NCBI GenBank assembly: GCA_964016875.1
Contig: OZ024719.1
Location: 67,713,224 to 67,777,223, forward strand
Source: Fallopia convolvulus
Taxonomy: Eukaryota > Streptophyta > Magnoliopsida > Caryophyllales > Polygonaceae
DNA length: 64,000 nt
Direction of reading: 5' to 3'
The notes under the pieces were generated by a model. That model was given only the letters and a program-made list of their open reading frames with translations. It was not told the DNA's origin and ran no database searches. Both the position numbers and the translations under genes were made by a program. Shown here piece after piece: positions 32,945 to 47,000 of this stretch (its first letter is position 1; every line of letters begins with the position of its first letter).

Positions 32945-33110
32945 TTCTGAGACGCCGAAAACAAATCAATTCGGATGAAACCGGAAGGCGAATAAATGAA
33001 AATGACAAAATTAATGTAAGAAATATGAGTTATAAAATCACATTTAAAAATCATTATTAAATTAGATCTTTCAATTTTATGAGGGAAAAAAGCCTCACAA
33101 GTCGCACCAC
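32945..33110. promoter_or_regulatory. Shared head-to-head upstream region (methyltransferase / fibrillin)
   Basis: Only 166 bp separate the start codons of the two divergent genes, so promoters and both leaders must lie here or overlap coding DNA. The centre is AT-rich and the edges are GC-richer. No clear TATA box on either strand was chosen. Confidence 0.65.
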
Positions 33111-34286
33111 ATGTGGATCTTATCAGCTCCAACTCCGAATGCGCTCCCGTGTTTCTCCCATGGCAGCTGCTCTCATCTCCGACTACCACCGACCTCTCTT
33201 CACCTTCGCCTTCTTTCCAGCTGCTCAAACCGATCTTCTTCACTGAAAATCAGTGCAACTCTCGATGAGAAAGACGCCGCTTCGTCCACACAGACTTCTC
33301 CTCTGCTCCAACAAGGCCAATCCAACAGAGTATTCTCTCTCGAACCTTTGGAAATTTTGTGATTATTGATCTGATCAAACGGACGATGCCGTTTGCACTT
33401 GTTAGCAATCAAAATAGGGCAAATTTAAACCTTTTTTTTACTGTTGGTAGATTTGTTTCGTTGTCTTCACAAAGTGATATCAATCAGATTTACGGAATTA
33501 AAGCTACTCAGAAATAGTGATTGTGAAAAAAAGTCATGGTTTGTGTTTCAGAAACTGAGCATCTCTTTGATTTTAGGAGGTTGAGAAGAGCGTAGAAGTT
33601 CTTAAAAATGCTGCTAAAACAAGGAAAGTTCCTGCAAATGATGTACTAGCAGCTTTCTCTGTGATTGAGAAGGCCAAATTGGATCCTTCTGAGTTTCTTC
33701 CCACACTTGGAGGTTCAGAATCACCAGGGAGAACCTGGATGCTTATATTTACAGCCGAGGTTTGAACATTACTGAACTCCATTCATCTTGCTTAATTCTA
33801 TGCATCAATGCATCATGCTCCACTGATTTCTTCCTTAAACTTGTAGAAACAACTCAAAGGTGGAAAATATTTTCCTATCACTGCTGTTCAAAGATTTGAT
33901 GCTGCTGTAAGCTTACTTCCACTTAAAAAATTAAGAATTGCGATGCCAAATCCCCTACACCTTGAAGCAAGCATAAATTTTTGAAATTTTCTCAGGGGAG
34001 TAGGATTGAAAACGGAGTATTCCTTGGTCCTGTTGGAAGCTTGACATTTGAAGGCAGATTTTCTTGGAAAAACAGAATATTAGCCTTCATCTTCGAGCGC
34101 CTCAGGATCAAAGTTGGGCCGCTGAAGCCATTAGAGGTGAGCCTAGGAAAAAGTGAGGATAGAGAACCAAGCACCAAAGATCCATTCTTCATATGGTTCT
34201 ATGTTGATGAAGAAATAGCTGTTGCTCGTGGGAGAAGTGGGGGGACTGCTTTCTGGTGCCGATGTCAGCGTGTCAATAATCCGTGA
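33111..34286 (+). CDS. Plastid-lipid-associated protein (PAP/fibrillin family)
   Basis: Four exons: 33111-33329, 33577-33759, 33847-33906, 33996-34286, phase 0 at every junction, 250 residues. The first ~50 residues (MWILSAPTPNALPCFSHGSC) are Ser/Leu/Arg-rich and look like a plastid transit peptide. The PAP/fibrillin domain follows: VEKSVEVLKNAAKTRKVPAN, PGRTWMLIFTAE, KGGKYFPITAVQRFDAA, GVFLGPVGSLTFEGRFSWKN and DPFFIWFYVDEEIAVARGRS near the end. Fibrillins are lipocalin-like proteins at plastoglobules, thylakoids or stroma that bind lipids. The short length and WFYVDEEIAVARG ending recall the PAP11/fibrillin 9 type, a weaker call than the family. The ATG at 33111 is the first one in frame. 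Confidence 0.88.
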
Positions 34287-34893
34287 AGCCTTTCGGTTGA
34301 TCACACTTGGCCTGTAAATCTTGTAGGTTTATCATTTTGTGTGAAAACTGCAATTTTTGTGTACCTAAAGCAGAAGCAATTTTACAATTCCAAAGGTGTA
34401 GTTTTTTAATCCAACGTTTCACCAATGCAAAAGTTGCAAACTACTTTGCTTAATGATAGATCTATATCTATTGAGCTAATTGAGCAAGATTAAGATAGAT
34501 CTATATCTATGTAGCGTATCAATATAAATACGATGTTTGCTTAATGATTGACATCAATGTGAATTTATTATACTTTTACCGAATATCAGATATCAGAAAA
34601 ATGGCCGTTATGTATCATTCCCATTTTGGTCGCCATTGATGGCATCTGCCACGGGCATTCCAATCTCATTCTTAATAGTTAGAAATAACTTAAATAGTTA
34701 AATACATATGCAAAGTCCATCCTTGAAAATACAACTTTGAAAGTGATAATTTCTTTTAACCAGTCTGAGCAATCTCTCTACTATAATAACATCGTCGTCC
34801 CAAAACAGAAACCGATTTAAAGCGGGCAAAAATTTTCTCAGAAGATCAAAACCTAGCCATGTTACAATGCTTCCGAGCTAATGCAGAATTTCA
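34287..34893. other. Intergenic, between convergent 3' ends
   Basis: 3' untranslated DNA of the fibrillin gene (+) and the RH27-like helicase (-). A short local repeat, AGATCTATATCTAT, appears at 34459-34472 and 34497-34510. No gene. Confidence 0.6.
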
Positions 34894-37800
34894 CTAATAC
34901 CGAGCAAATTGGCGAGTGTCACCCGCCCCTTTTCTACCATAGGGGTTGCTGTCATTAAACCCGTGTTTGCCGCCTTCAACTTTGCGCATCTTCTTCCTTG
35001 ACTTGGAAGCGCTGCTGTCTATGTTAAGGTTCACCTTTGGCGGGCAAGAAAAGCAGAAGGAAGCAGCCACAGCCTGCATTAACACACATTGCCAGGCGTC
35101 AGCTTCATGATTTCTTAAAACTGAGAAAGGATAACACTATGGAACACTCGTATTCAAGGTAGCCTCCACATCGTTGTTACTAGAGTTAAAATGAGCTTAA
35201 TTGTGATTGAATTATACGGGAAAAAGGGTATCAAGTTCCAAACTATTACTCATACAGATTCAAATCCAATCTTATACATTGGATTTTACCAAAGCCTATT
35301 TTAATAAATTGCAGTAACTAGACTGGATATATGGTGCTCATTCCGTACCATAGTGTTATCTGATAAAACCTTGGTTAAGTGGGAGAAAACAAAACATCTT
35401 TCTTAGCAACAGACTACATTTTGCAAAACCAGAATATCACTAGCATGCATGAGAAAGTATCTTAGTACCTTAAGATCAAGGCGGTGAACATTGAACACAT
35501 CCTTCATTGAATGTGAATTATAAGCTAAGATATAGGATCTGTACGCATCTTTAGCTGACTGGTTCAGGTGGAAATTTTTCTCAAGAAGATGCTCCTACAA
35601 TAACAGAAAGTCATCACAAACTATTCCTCATGCTACAATAGACCACAATTAGCCAAGTATAGAAAAAGTTATACCAGTTTTGACTGCACATTAGCCAACT
35701 TCTTCTGATCGAATTCATACTCCTTCACTGGTACTTTTTCATTCTGCAAAGTAGAAACCGTATATTAGCTTAACATACAAAATATATAAGCAAGCAGAAA
35801 ATGGCACAACGATAGACAATTTCTCAACCTTTTTTCTCAATTCGTATACACATCATTTAATCAGTACAATGAGATTCTTAACCTAAATCAGGTTACCTTT
35901 GCATACACTATAATTAAATTTTGATAATCAGCAGCCTTTATCCCTACCTTCAAATAGCTGAGAAATTGGAGCTCCTCTGGAATCAAGAAAAGAAGAGCAT
36001 TTCCCTTGGCACCTTCCCCACGAGCTGTACGCCCAACTCTGTGAATGTATTCCTAATACATTAAAGACAAAAATGGACTTTTGGCATCAGATACTGACAT
36101 CAAGACATACTTGAGGACGTCCAAGTGAAAAAATTGATTACACCAAAGGAAGAAAGAATAGCACCTTGGGGTCATCTGCAGGATCGAACTGTACAATCCA
36201 ATCCTAAGACAAACAATTCATATAGATAGCACAAAAGTCAAAATCAGACTACCAGTAATATAGAAGAAAATAATATAGTTTAACCAAATATTTTTAAAAA
36301 GCATATAAACTAAGGGCACATACCACAGAAGGAATATCAAGCCCACGAGCAGCTACATCAGTACACAACAATACACCCTTTCCTGCTTTGCAAAAGTCAA
36401 AGAAAGTGCTTGTTCTCTTCTGTTGTTTTTGCTTTCCATGTATGTCAAAGCAAGGGACCCCAACGAACTGCAGCAGCTCTGAATGGAATTTAACTGAGTT
36501 GCATGAAGAAAAGAACACCATGATCTTCTTAGAAGTGTTCCTCTTTAAGAAAGAGTAAAGAAGAAGAAATCTCCTTTCACTTGGAACAACAACATATCCT
36601 TGTTGGAGCCCTTCATTTGTAACCTATAATACCAAAACACTGGTTAAAAATTAATTCAAAAAGCTCAAATAAACAATGCACCCCCTCCAGCATCTTGTTA
36701 AATAACATTACCTTTCTTCTACCCTCATCCACATCAACATAGATTGGTTTAGAAGGAAAGGACAAGCGAGCAAGATCTTCCACCTGCAAATATTAATCAA
36801 AAAATAAGATCAGTAAAAAAAAAACTTTCCTTCACACATACTTCTATGAACAATGAATTCGGCAGAAAAGCTAACAATAAAATTCACGGAAGTTACCTTC
36901 TTAGTTTGTGTTGCTGAAAAAAGAGCTGTCTGACGGTCCTGTTCCAAGAAAACAAATGCAGTCAAGAGTACTTTTGTGTTCTAGATGAATCTTGTACACA
37001 TCATGAACAAAGATATAGAAATCTAAGATATTTTCATCAATAAAATCCCTTTAAAGGAGAAAAAATGAGACACTTAAAGCTCATGAGAAATCAGTTCACA
37101 CTGCAGTAACTTAAGCAAATCAAGAACTTTTCAAGCCTACAGCAAGGATGAGAAAGAACACTACATTTGCAATACATCAGCCATTTCTACAAAAGATGAC
37201 ATTGCCAATCTGCAAAACCTTTCACAATCCATAATTAGAAGATTATGATATATGAAATATACCTTTGGCAAAATCCTAAGAATTTTATTCATTTCTTCCT
37301 CAAAATTTGCTTCCAAGATTCTATCTGCTTCGTCAACAATCAGGCTCTGCAAAATGTACACATAACATGATCAATACCAATTTTTTTGTTGTAACATAAA
37401 TGAACAACTATATACTATTTTAAGAAGCTCCAGGGTCACCTAGATGCACCACAGAGATGAGAGATGTGCGCTTTTTGAATTGAGAAGTTGATTCAAGTGT
37501 GAGAGAACAGTAGAGTATTGATGATTTATAAATGAGAAAAGGGAGAAGCGATTGTATCTTTGGAGAGAATAAAAGAATAATAAAAAGGTAAGATAAATTT
37601 TTAAAAAGACTGAAAAAAAAGACATGAGTTGACTTAGATTTTTAAAATTGAAATTATAAAGACTTGGCGGGTGTTGGAATTTAAACATTTTTTACTGGGA
37701 AAAGGTAACTGGTGGCGTGCCTAGAAACCGCCTGTGTACATACGCCTTGCCTAGGTCTACACAGCATATATATAGCAGCCTATAGATGGACTCATGGACA

Positions 37801-40019
37801 CAGAAGCATTAAGTTGTTACATCCAATGCATACAAACCACAGTTTAAATCTGCAACATGAATTGTGTTTCTTATCAAGCATGAAACCTTGTATCAACATC
37901 ATCATTTTAAAAGAATGAATGAGGTACAGGTTCATATCATCCAACAATGGCTTCTATGAAAATACTTCATGTTAAACAAAGATATGGATCCTTTTAAAGG
38001 AATAAAGGGATTCCATCTCATCCACAGAAAAGAATGAAGGGGTTGATGTACACGAATGAGAGTCGTTAAGAAATGAGAAAGCAAAGCAAGCATTCATTCT
38101 TGTTCCGTGGTCTTGTTCCACCTACCATGAAAGGCTTATTAGATATGAAAATCTGTGTATGAGCAACAAAACACCAGGCTTCCTACTCACAATATTGGAA
38201 CAAAGCAAAGCTAATCCCATCAGAATCTTTGTAGAAAATCCCTCAAATTTTCTTCACTGCTAATACTTGCAGACATATTCAACAGCCTAAATGCAACTTT
38301 AAAACCCAATGCATATGAATCAACTAATACAATATGCAGTCTATCTATAACTGGTAGCCAATATCCAATCCATCATACACTACTAATTTTGAATTTTGAG
38401 GATGTCTACTCCTAAAATAATCATATACAGTATAAAAAGTACTGCATCAGGCAGAGTGAGATTGTATGCATAATCCAGTCTCTCGAATATAATTATGCAA
38501 AATAGCAGGCCAAATCTATAGCAATAATTTTGATTGACCAAGCTGGATCTCTTCTCTATGTAGGCATATCATATATTCAAAACAATGTAGGCATCTCACC
38601 AGTAAATTTTTATATACAAAGCCCTTGGTATTCTGAAGGTGGTCAAGAAGCCTTCCAGGAGTAGCTACCAAAAGATTCACGCCTTTAGCAAGACGTTCAG
38701 CTTCTGAACTCCGTCCGGCACCACCCATTACTATCCCAACAGTCTGAGAATGATAATTACGAATGAGGCCCTCTGCTACAGCATGTGTCTGGACAACATG
38801 TGGAGGAAGTAAGTATGTATCATAGAATCTCTCCAAGAACAAGCAGAGCAGAGAGAGGAAAAACATACAGAAAAAGAACAACTTTCTCCCTAAATGATAT
38901 ACAGATGTAAAAAGAAATTCAAAACATCAAACGGAAGACCACATTTAAAGAAAAAACACATGCAAACTATTATTTTAAAGTGAAAGACTAACTAAACGAG
39001 ACATTTACATCTACAAAAAAAAGAGCAGTAGATATAAACAAATTATTTCAAGTGCTAAAATACATTATGTTTTCTGCATATCAATTATTTCATTTATAAG
39101 AAAGGAGGTTAGTGTGATTAGAAACTACAAATTATACCAGCAATTCGCAGCGTAGATATAAACAAAACATTCATAATCCTATGTACCTGTATAGCAAGCT
39201 CCCTTGTAGGGCAGATAACAATTACACCCGTCCCATTACGCGGGCTAAAATGAGCATGGTACAGTAGTTCAACAGCAGGAATCAGGAATGCAAGCGTCTT
39301 TCCTGAACCAGTTCTTGCTGCTCCAAGCACATGTTTACCCTCCAATAGAGGTGGTATAGACCTGGCTTGAATCTGCAGGTTTGATTAACAAATTAAGAAC
39401 CACGAGTTCTAGAAAAAAGGAATGTAATAACCAAAAATCAATCAACTTGCCAATTCTAAGCAAATTATAAAGCAACAATTTTGGTAACAAAGCTAATGAC
39501 CTGAGTCATATTGACAAAACCGATATTTTTGATTGCGTTCTTCGTGGGCTCGGATAAGGGAAGCGAGAAGAAGGACTCAGTGGTCATAATCCCTAAACCA
39601 CCGCTGTTCGAACTCTTCTTTACGATCTGTTGGGGCGGCTGCTCCGTTTCCTCCTCTTCTTCCTCTTCTTCCTCGTCATCTGCCCTATCGCTTTCCTCTC
39701 TTATCTTCTCACCGTCATCTTCGGCCTCTCTTTTTCTCTTCTCCTTCTCATTCTTCATCTTCTTACTCTTCTTCTCTTTTTCATCTCCATCGCCTCCGTT
39801 CTCTCTCTCCGCCTCCTGTCCATCTCCTTCAACTTCCTCCTGAATCTTCTTCCTGTCCCTATTCTTCTTCTTCTTCCTCACCTCTTCCATTGCACCATTC
39901 TCTCTGTCTGAGCTCTGTCCAACAGACTGTTCAGCTTCCAATTGTTCCGCGTCAAAGGACGGGGGCGCGTTTTCCGGCAAATTCTTTTTCTTCTTCTGCT
40001 TCTGCTTGATTCCTACCAT
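34894..40019 (-). CDS. RH27: DEAD-box ATP-dependent RNA helicase, RH27 / Has1 (DDX18) type
   Basis: Twelve exons on minus: 40019-39501, 39372-39187, 38788-38600, 37346-37263, 36938-36897, 36783-36712, 36623-36324, 36203-36165, 36052-35948, 35743-35675, 35594-35469, 35073-34894. All junctions are in phase and GT-AG, giving 636 residues. The N-terminal 140 residues are Lys/Glu-rich and end in a run of Glu. The core shows ARTGSGKT (about 193), PTRELAIQ, TPGRLLDH, DEAD at 303-306, SAT at 334-336, CTDVAARGLDIP (about 451) and HRVGRTAR (481-488). The C-terminal NSHSMKDVFNVHRLDL block is typical of Has1 orthologues, nucleolar helicases that free snoRNAs and help build ribosome subunits. Length matches Arabidopsis RH27 better than the shorter RH51. 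The 1.25-kb third intron is the longest and holds no gene. Confidence 0.9.
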
Positions 40020-41049
40020 GACTGGCGTGCTTGGAGGAGGAAGACAAGCGAATAACAAGCGGCAATTACCACGGCGGCGGCAGCGTAGTTCAAAGTAACA
40101 GACGACGAGAGACGGCGGTTTGAAGCGAGGCAGCAAATTTCGTAAAAGAGAGGAGAGGAGGAAAGGTGAGGAGGGTATATTTATTGGGTTTTGTGGGCTG
40201 GACTCTTTATAGCGGCCCAATATGGTCCACGAGACCTGTACGGTATCCCTACTCGTAGTTGTCAAGACCTAAATAATTTTTTTTCACATGAAATCTCCTG
40301 AAATTATCATTCATCATGCTAAATTGCCTTCTGGCATATGGTTCACGGTTAAGATTTGGGTAGTATTTTAAAGTCACCGATTCACCGTTTCAAACACCAC
40401 GATGAAGGTTTGCCCATTCTTCTCTAGAATGGGTTAGTAATCAGTTCTCATTTTCATCCCTAGTGAATGTTCAAGGCAAGCCCAAGTAATCAATCTCATT
40501 CCTAATGGATGCTCTAGGCGAGGCCAAGTAGTACTTGTGGCGATCAAAAAAAATCATCATGCTAATTTGCAAAAAAAAAAAATGGATATGACTTAAAAGA
40601 GCATATTATATCGATATTCCAACTCTATTTTCAAATATATATGTGTAGATAACAATATAACCATTTAAAATTTTAACAATCACATTATATATATCAAACC
40701 AACTTAATACTTTATTCTAGCATGTGTAATCTTTCGAAATGAATGTAAACATTTAATCTTTCTATTTGATCTGAATATATTTATTATTATATTTTGATTT
40801 TGATACAAATACCAACACCCATGTAATACACGGGAACTACACTAGATTTTACTGTTACAAAAAAAATTTTAAATCCAAAAAAATTGAGTGATAATACATT
40901 TTGCACCCAAGAATTGTCTCCCACTAACAATGGCCCTTTTGTATCACAAATCCCAATTGTAAGCTGATTTGATCTTGAAACGTCATATGGTGACACAGTT
41001 GGGTGTTATACCGATCATGTTGCCTATATTAGTATATTTGGGAACCTGG
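40020..41049. other. Intergenic between RH27-like and Mfd-like genes
   Basis: Promoter and leader of the RH27-like gene (minus) from 40020 up, then AT-rich DNA to the 3' end of the Mfd-like gene. ATCATCATGCTAA(A/T)TTGC occurs near 40309 and again near 40552, a short direct repeat. No gene seen. Confidence 0.55.
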
Positions 41050-44000
41050 TTAGTACTTTATCAGTGCAGGTAATGTTGCGTGAATTTCAGACATACACTG
41101 AAAGATCCAGTTCAGAAGTTGATCTCGTGGCAATTCCAGAAGTAGGGAAGCCTGTTGAAAACAATACGACAATGTCAACATTAGCTCATAACACTATTTT
41201 GATTCTAAAATGAGAATAAGAAAGCACTCTCACCTTTATTTGGCCGTCCTCAAAATCAAGTGAATTAGGCAAGACATCTGAATTCATGGACTCTCTGATC
41301 ATCTTGAACGCACTCTTACTCATGTTTGTTTGCATGACAACGGTCTTTCCAGACGCGTAAATTTGACCGATCCCGAGATCCGCTGCCATTCTCTTTACAT
41401 AGAGCTTCTTCAAGAGAATCTCCATTGAATTCGGCTCTTTCCCGTATTGGCGCCTCAGATGCTCTGTAAAATTCATCAGACTCCAGATGTCTTTCTCTGC
41501 AGCTTCCTCTGCGTTCTTTATTGTTTCCATGGGGTTGTCCAGATAATTTATGTACTCGGAAGGGAGATGAGGGTTTATATTCACGTCAAGCTAGAATGAA
41601 AAATAAAATATTGTCAGCACTTTCAAATTGATAGTGGGAATTTCAAAGCCAAATCTAGAATACTGCTTTGAGTGCTTCACAAGAGATTGTCATTTTATTA
41701 ATGTGATACGAGGTTTGTTATTAGAAGAAGCACAAATTGACTCTTGTAATGCATATTCTCTTTTATATATTGGCTAGAAATGAGGTGGGCAGTTAACTAA
41801 ATTCAGTTATTATTGTCACATAGCTGAATTTCAGTTTTTCTCGGGTCTATCGAGCGTATCCCCTTTCCCTTGGGCAGGGGTACCCCATCTTGACCCCCAG
41901 ATTCTGTTGTAGCTGAACCTCACTGGATCAATGTTGTTGTTGTTGTTGTCTCTTTATATATTGGCTAGACATGAGATGTTTTCAGGTTTGTTATTGTAAA
42001 ATGCAGATTTTTTTTCTCATCAGTCTTCAATTGATTCCTCCTCCACCTTTTTTCTAACAAATCAGAATGTAGGGAACTTTCAAAACCCTAATTTCTTAAA
42101 TCCCTAAAAATAGTAAGTGGCTATTTCAAACATACCTGGACTTGATTGTAGGGTATAGACACAATACGATGCTCTTCTACCTGAAAATAGAAGTTTTCAG
42201 ATGATTAGATTCGATGGCAAGTGATAAAAAGTTATAAGACAAACAGAATTACTGCATTCAGGTCACAGGAATCTCTAATCACATAGCCAGAAAAGAGTGT
42301 GTGGACTGTGGAGAAAAGATACCTTGGAAAGGCTTTCAAAGAGCATTTCAAAAAATAGATCAATTCCCACATTTCCAACATCTCCAGTCTGTTGCTCCCC
42401 AAATATATTGCCAAACCCTCTGATGCTCATATCTCTCTCAGCAAGCTGGAAACCTTGCCCAAGATTACAGCATTCTTCGAGAGCTACAAGTCTCTCCTGG
42501 TGTACGAAACACAAGACAAAGCACAAAATCATGAATCCTCTTTTTCTTACTGATTTTACTATTCTATGTGCATGTTATTTCAATCAATAGATTGAATGCG
42601 ATTGAAAAGAAGAAGAAGACGTACCAGCGCTTGTTCAGTAAGCAGCGACTTGTCAGGGTAAAATAAATATGCATATGCTTCCTTGTCTGCCCTTCCCACT
42701 CTTCCACGCAACTATTGAATTTAATTGGGAAAATAAATGGGGGAAAAAACATCGTTTAGGAATGTGTTAGCCTTGTGCTTGTAAGTAGTTTGACAAGATA
42801 ACAGGGAAACAAAATATTTAAGCCTATAGTATTTTTTAAATAGTTACATTGGCCAACAGAAAATTGATCTTCATTCCTCTACTTACTAAAGGTATGACGA
42901 GTTCATTGTGTTTGTTATTAACAGACTCAGATGATAAATTTTGTCAACAGGATATATTCATAATCCTTTGCATGTTAAAAAACCTTGTCAACTTTAGCAC
43001 GGAATATGGATTCAATGGACCAATATATATCATGTACGTCCTCAAATCAAGTAAAGGTGGATGCTTGCAGGAACTATAAGCACTTAGAGAGGACTACAAG
43101 AGCATTGTGCATGAATATATGCAAATACCGTATTGTATATAGATAGTTCAAAACAGTTGAGACAAAAATGATAAAATGTATGATTCGTTCAAAACAGTTG
43201 GAAGATAATCATACCAAGATTAGACCATATCATCCTAATAAAAACAATTAAATTGAAATATTACACGCCTACAAGGTTATCACTTATCATCAATTATATA
43301 TGTAGCATGTCCAATTTCCATATAAATTGCAGATGTTAAAAGAGATAGAGTTCAGCATACCTGGTATAGTTGTGCAAGACCAAATTGCTGAACATCCTGA
43401 ATCACTATGGTGTTCGCATTTTGAATGTCAAGTCCACTTTCTACTATATTAGTGCATAAAAGAATTCCTATCTCTCCTAGCGCAAATCTGTCCATAGTTT
43501 CCTCGAGCTCTTTTGAGTATTGCTGCAAAGGATCATAAAAACAGAATTGAACAACAAACAGGATATATTAAAGTTGCTTCACCAAAAACAACTTAAATTA
43601 ACAGTAGCATGACATGTTCTACAAGCAACATAATATAAAGTTGAGAAAGTGACAGAAAGTAACAATTGCAACCTTTGACAACTCTACACCTAAAATGAGC
43701 TGGCCGAATTGCTATTCTATGACCTAATCAAGAGGTTTAGTTGAGGAAAGAGAGCAGCAGTTTACAATGTTTTGTGATGGAGTATCTAGGACTGAAAAAA
43801 AAATGGTTTATACAAAGTGTTCTTTCAAATATATTTTACAGTATCTAGAATAGGACAATAGGCCTTACTGATCTCATCAACAGAATGCTATTTGTGGCTG
43901 GTCATTAAACAGTGAGTATATGGGAAGAGTAATGCTAAGGGTGTGTTTGGACTACCTAAGACAATGCATTACATGTTTAAAACATCCTAAGTTTTGAGTA

Positions 44001-47000
44001 GCAAGAATAAGAGCAAGTACCTTTCCATGTGCGATAGCTATTTCAACATCTGGAAATGATCCTTGAAGAAAATCCATAACCTCTTCAAGTCCTGTAACAA
44101 AAAAATAATGCAACAAATAGCTCAAAAATAGCAATTGTGGATTTGTTTCTTTAGTATCATAGACTTATGAAATAAGAGTCAGGGATTTGATGTCTGATAA
44201 CCCTTAGTTTTAACTGAAATATATTTTGGTACTACACTAATGATTCTTTTGTACATTGGAGATTAAGATGAAGGATTTCCTTGCAAAGGAATTCTATGCC
44301 TAAAGTTCAAGGAAAGGTAAAAAGAATATATCAACAACAAAATTTTGTTGTATCACAAAATTATAAACAGGATCAAGCTGGTCAATGGTCATTACCTTTA
44401 ATACGAGGCAGAACATAAAAAACTTGACCTCCTCGATCTAGTTCATATTTGATTGCTGAAACTACCTTCTCTTTACCAAAGGCTGAAAGATGAGTTTTAA
44501 TAGGAACTCGTTCAGGAGGAGGTGTTGTAATTAAACTGAAAGAAAAAGGCAATTATTATTGTAAAATGTTGGAACCTAGAGTGGATGAATCAAGGAAGAT
44601 GAGGCAAATAATATATTATTTAGCAATTTGTTAGCCTTGTATCAAACATCTGCAACAATGTTTCTCTAAGCCACAGTCATGGCTAAAATTGCCTGATACA
44701 GTTACTTGTTACAATTACATCTGAGCAAATCGAACACAGTCAAACCTCAAGGCTGAATAAAGAAGACATTATTCAACTGAAACAAGTCAAAAGATGGGTA
44801 CTTTGGAGTTCCTCCAACAACCTTTATCATGTTTCTGAAGTTTCATAATGTAAAAGATCTTAATTTTGCATTAAACTACTTGAAGGTGTTCGAAGATAGG
44901 AGCTTGCAGTGGTATTTTAGAGCTTGCATGATTCCAAGAATATAACCAGAATCTTTTACAGCTTTGTATGTTTTAATCATGACCTTCTCTCCAAAGAATG
45001 TCAACAGAGATCATGATCATGATTAGTTGTATCTATTGAATTAACAAACAGTGAGGATACGCGGCTATAAATGCATCTTTTCAAGGACACATATTTCCCA
45101 TCTGGTATAGATTTTCTAAAATACATATATTTAATTTATACACTTCTTCTGTTGTTCACTTTTGCATCTGAAGTCACTAAAATCCTATTCAGTCCTCTTG
45201 GTGATACACAATACAATGACATAATAAAAATTGTGGAATTGAATAGGTACAAAACCAAGAAAACATAAAGAAAAATTATATCTTATCTGAGAGAAGTTTC
45301 TTACCTAGCATCACGAAAACCGGTCAGCGCTAGATAAAGTGTCCGTGGTATAGGTGTTGCTGAAAGTGTTAGAACATCCACCGTGGTTTTGAAGGAAGCA
45401 ATTTTTTCCTTTTGTTTGACACCAAATCTCTGAAAAACAATAAAATATGATGCTATTATCAATGGTGCTAAACTAGTTAAATAAGCTTATAAACCTGTCA
45501 AAATTGCAAGGTGTTAAGGACCCATAAAAGTACAGATCTTTTGGATATCAAGTTTCAGTGCGACCACGGAGATGGACATGTACACCATATATGCAAGTTA
45601 AATCACAATTATACAAAGTTTAATCCCCCATACAATATTTTATAGTTCCCCCCTTTCTGCACTTCTGTGACTTTTGGAATTGCACATCTATTTGTTTCAT
45701 CCGTGATTCTTAAGGCCATATATATTTTATTTGCCAAAAAAAATACTTACAGGCATCAGATATGAAAATCAGGAAAAATACTCAACTACTTATGTAATTA
45801 CAGTTCACCCCGTGCAGAGATTTCATCCCCCATACAATAGTTCCTCTTTCTGCACTTCTGTGACTTTTGGAATTGCACATCTATTTGTTTCATTCATGAT
45901 ACTTATATATTTTATTTGCCAAGAAAATACATACAGGCATCAGATATTAAAATCAGGAAAATACTCAACTACTTCTGTAATTACAATTCTACCCATATGG
46001 AGATTTAATTAGAAAAAATACACTGTATGGTCAACAACAAACTGACATAATACCCCTTCAAACAAGAGGACTGAGCACATGATCATGGGTGATACTCAAC
46101 TACAGGCCATGACCTAGAATGATTATTTTTCCAAGGCTATTTATTTGAAAGTAATGAGTAGGGGAAAAAAAATGTTTCCAAAGACTTGATCATGGGGGAT
46201 ACTTCGCATTCAATTGCTTTCAGAAACAAAAGGACAATGTTACAAATTTGCAATAGAAGGAGAACCTAATGTTAGGCATCAGACTGATGCTCATTAGATA
46301 TAAGCTAAAACCCTGGCTTCTCATGACTGAACAAAGAAGAACTCACATGAGTGGCAATATCATGATCAATTTCATAATCATACCCTTTAAAAAAATGAAT
46401 TCAACAGTGGAGAGTTACAACTTAGAAGTGTACTTTTGCTGTAGCTATCACAAGAGAATGAGCAAATTCTACATTTTTTTTTTAATCTACATTCATAGGT
46501 TGTCTTCACTTATGATAAAAACAAGAGTATAGATCATAGTATCAAAATCAGGATAAACATATAAATAAATATCATCTTTCTATCTCATGAACACATAAAA
46601 ACACAAACCTGTTCCTCATCAACGACAAGAAGTCCTAGATTGTTATAAACAACACGACTTCCAAGAAGAGAGTGGGTACCCACAATAATGTCCAATTCCC
46701 CACTTTTAATCATGCGAATATGCTCCTCTTTTTCTCCTTTTGTCTGCAATTGGCATTTGTATAAATTATAATATATATTTCAGCTTAATAACCCACATCA
46801 TATAGAAGCTTCAATCAGTCACTAAATTACAGCTGCTTTCCTCTACCAACATGATTACCCCAAAAAATACATCCATCCATAAAAAAAATATAGTTTCATA
46901 TCGTAATTCTATATACAATCAGCCAAATATTAAGAAGAATATAAACGAGTGATTTTGAGTCAAAGATGCAACCTGAGTTTTTAAATGGTAAGAGTTTTAC

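Noticed and set aside
39511..39911. Ser- and Leu-rich plus-strand ORFs
   Set aside because: They are the complement of the Glu/Lys-rich N-terminus of the RH27-like helicase.
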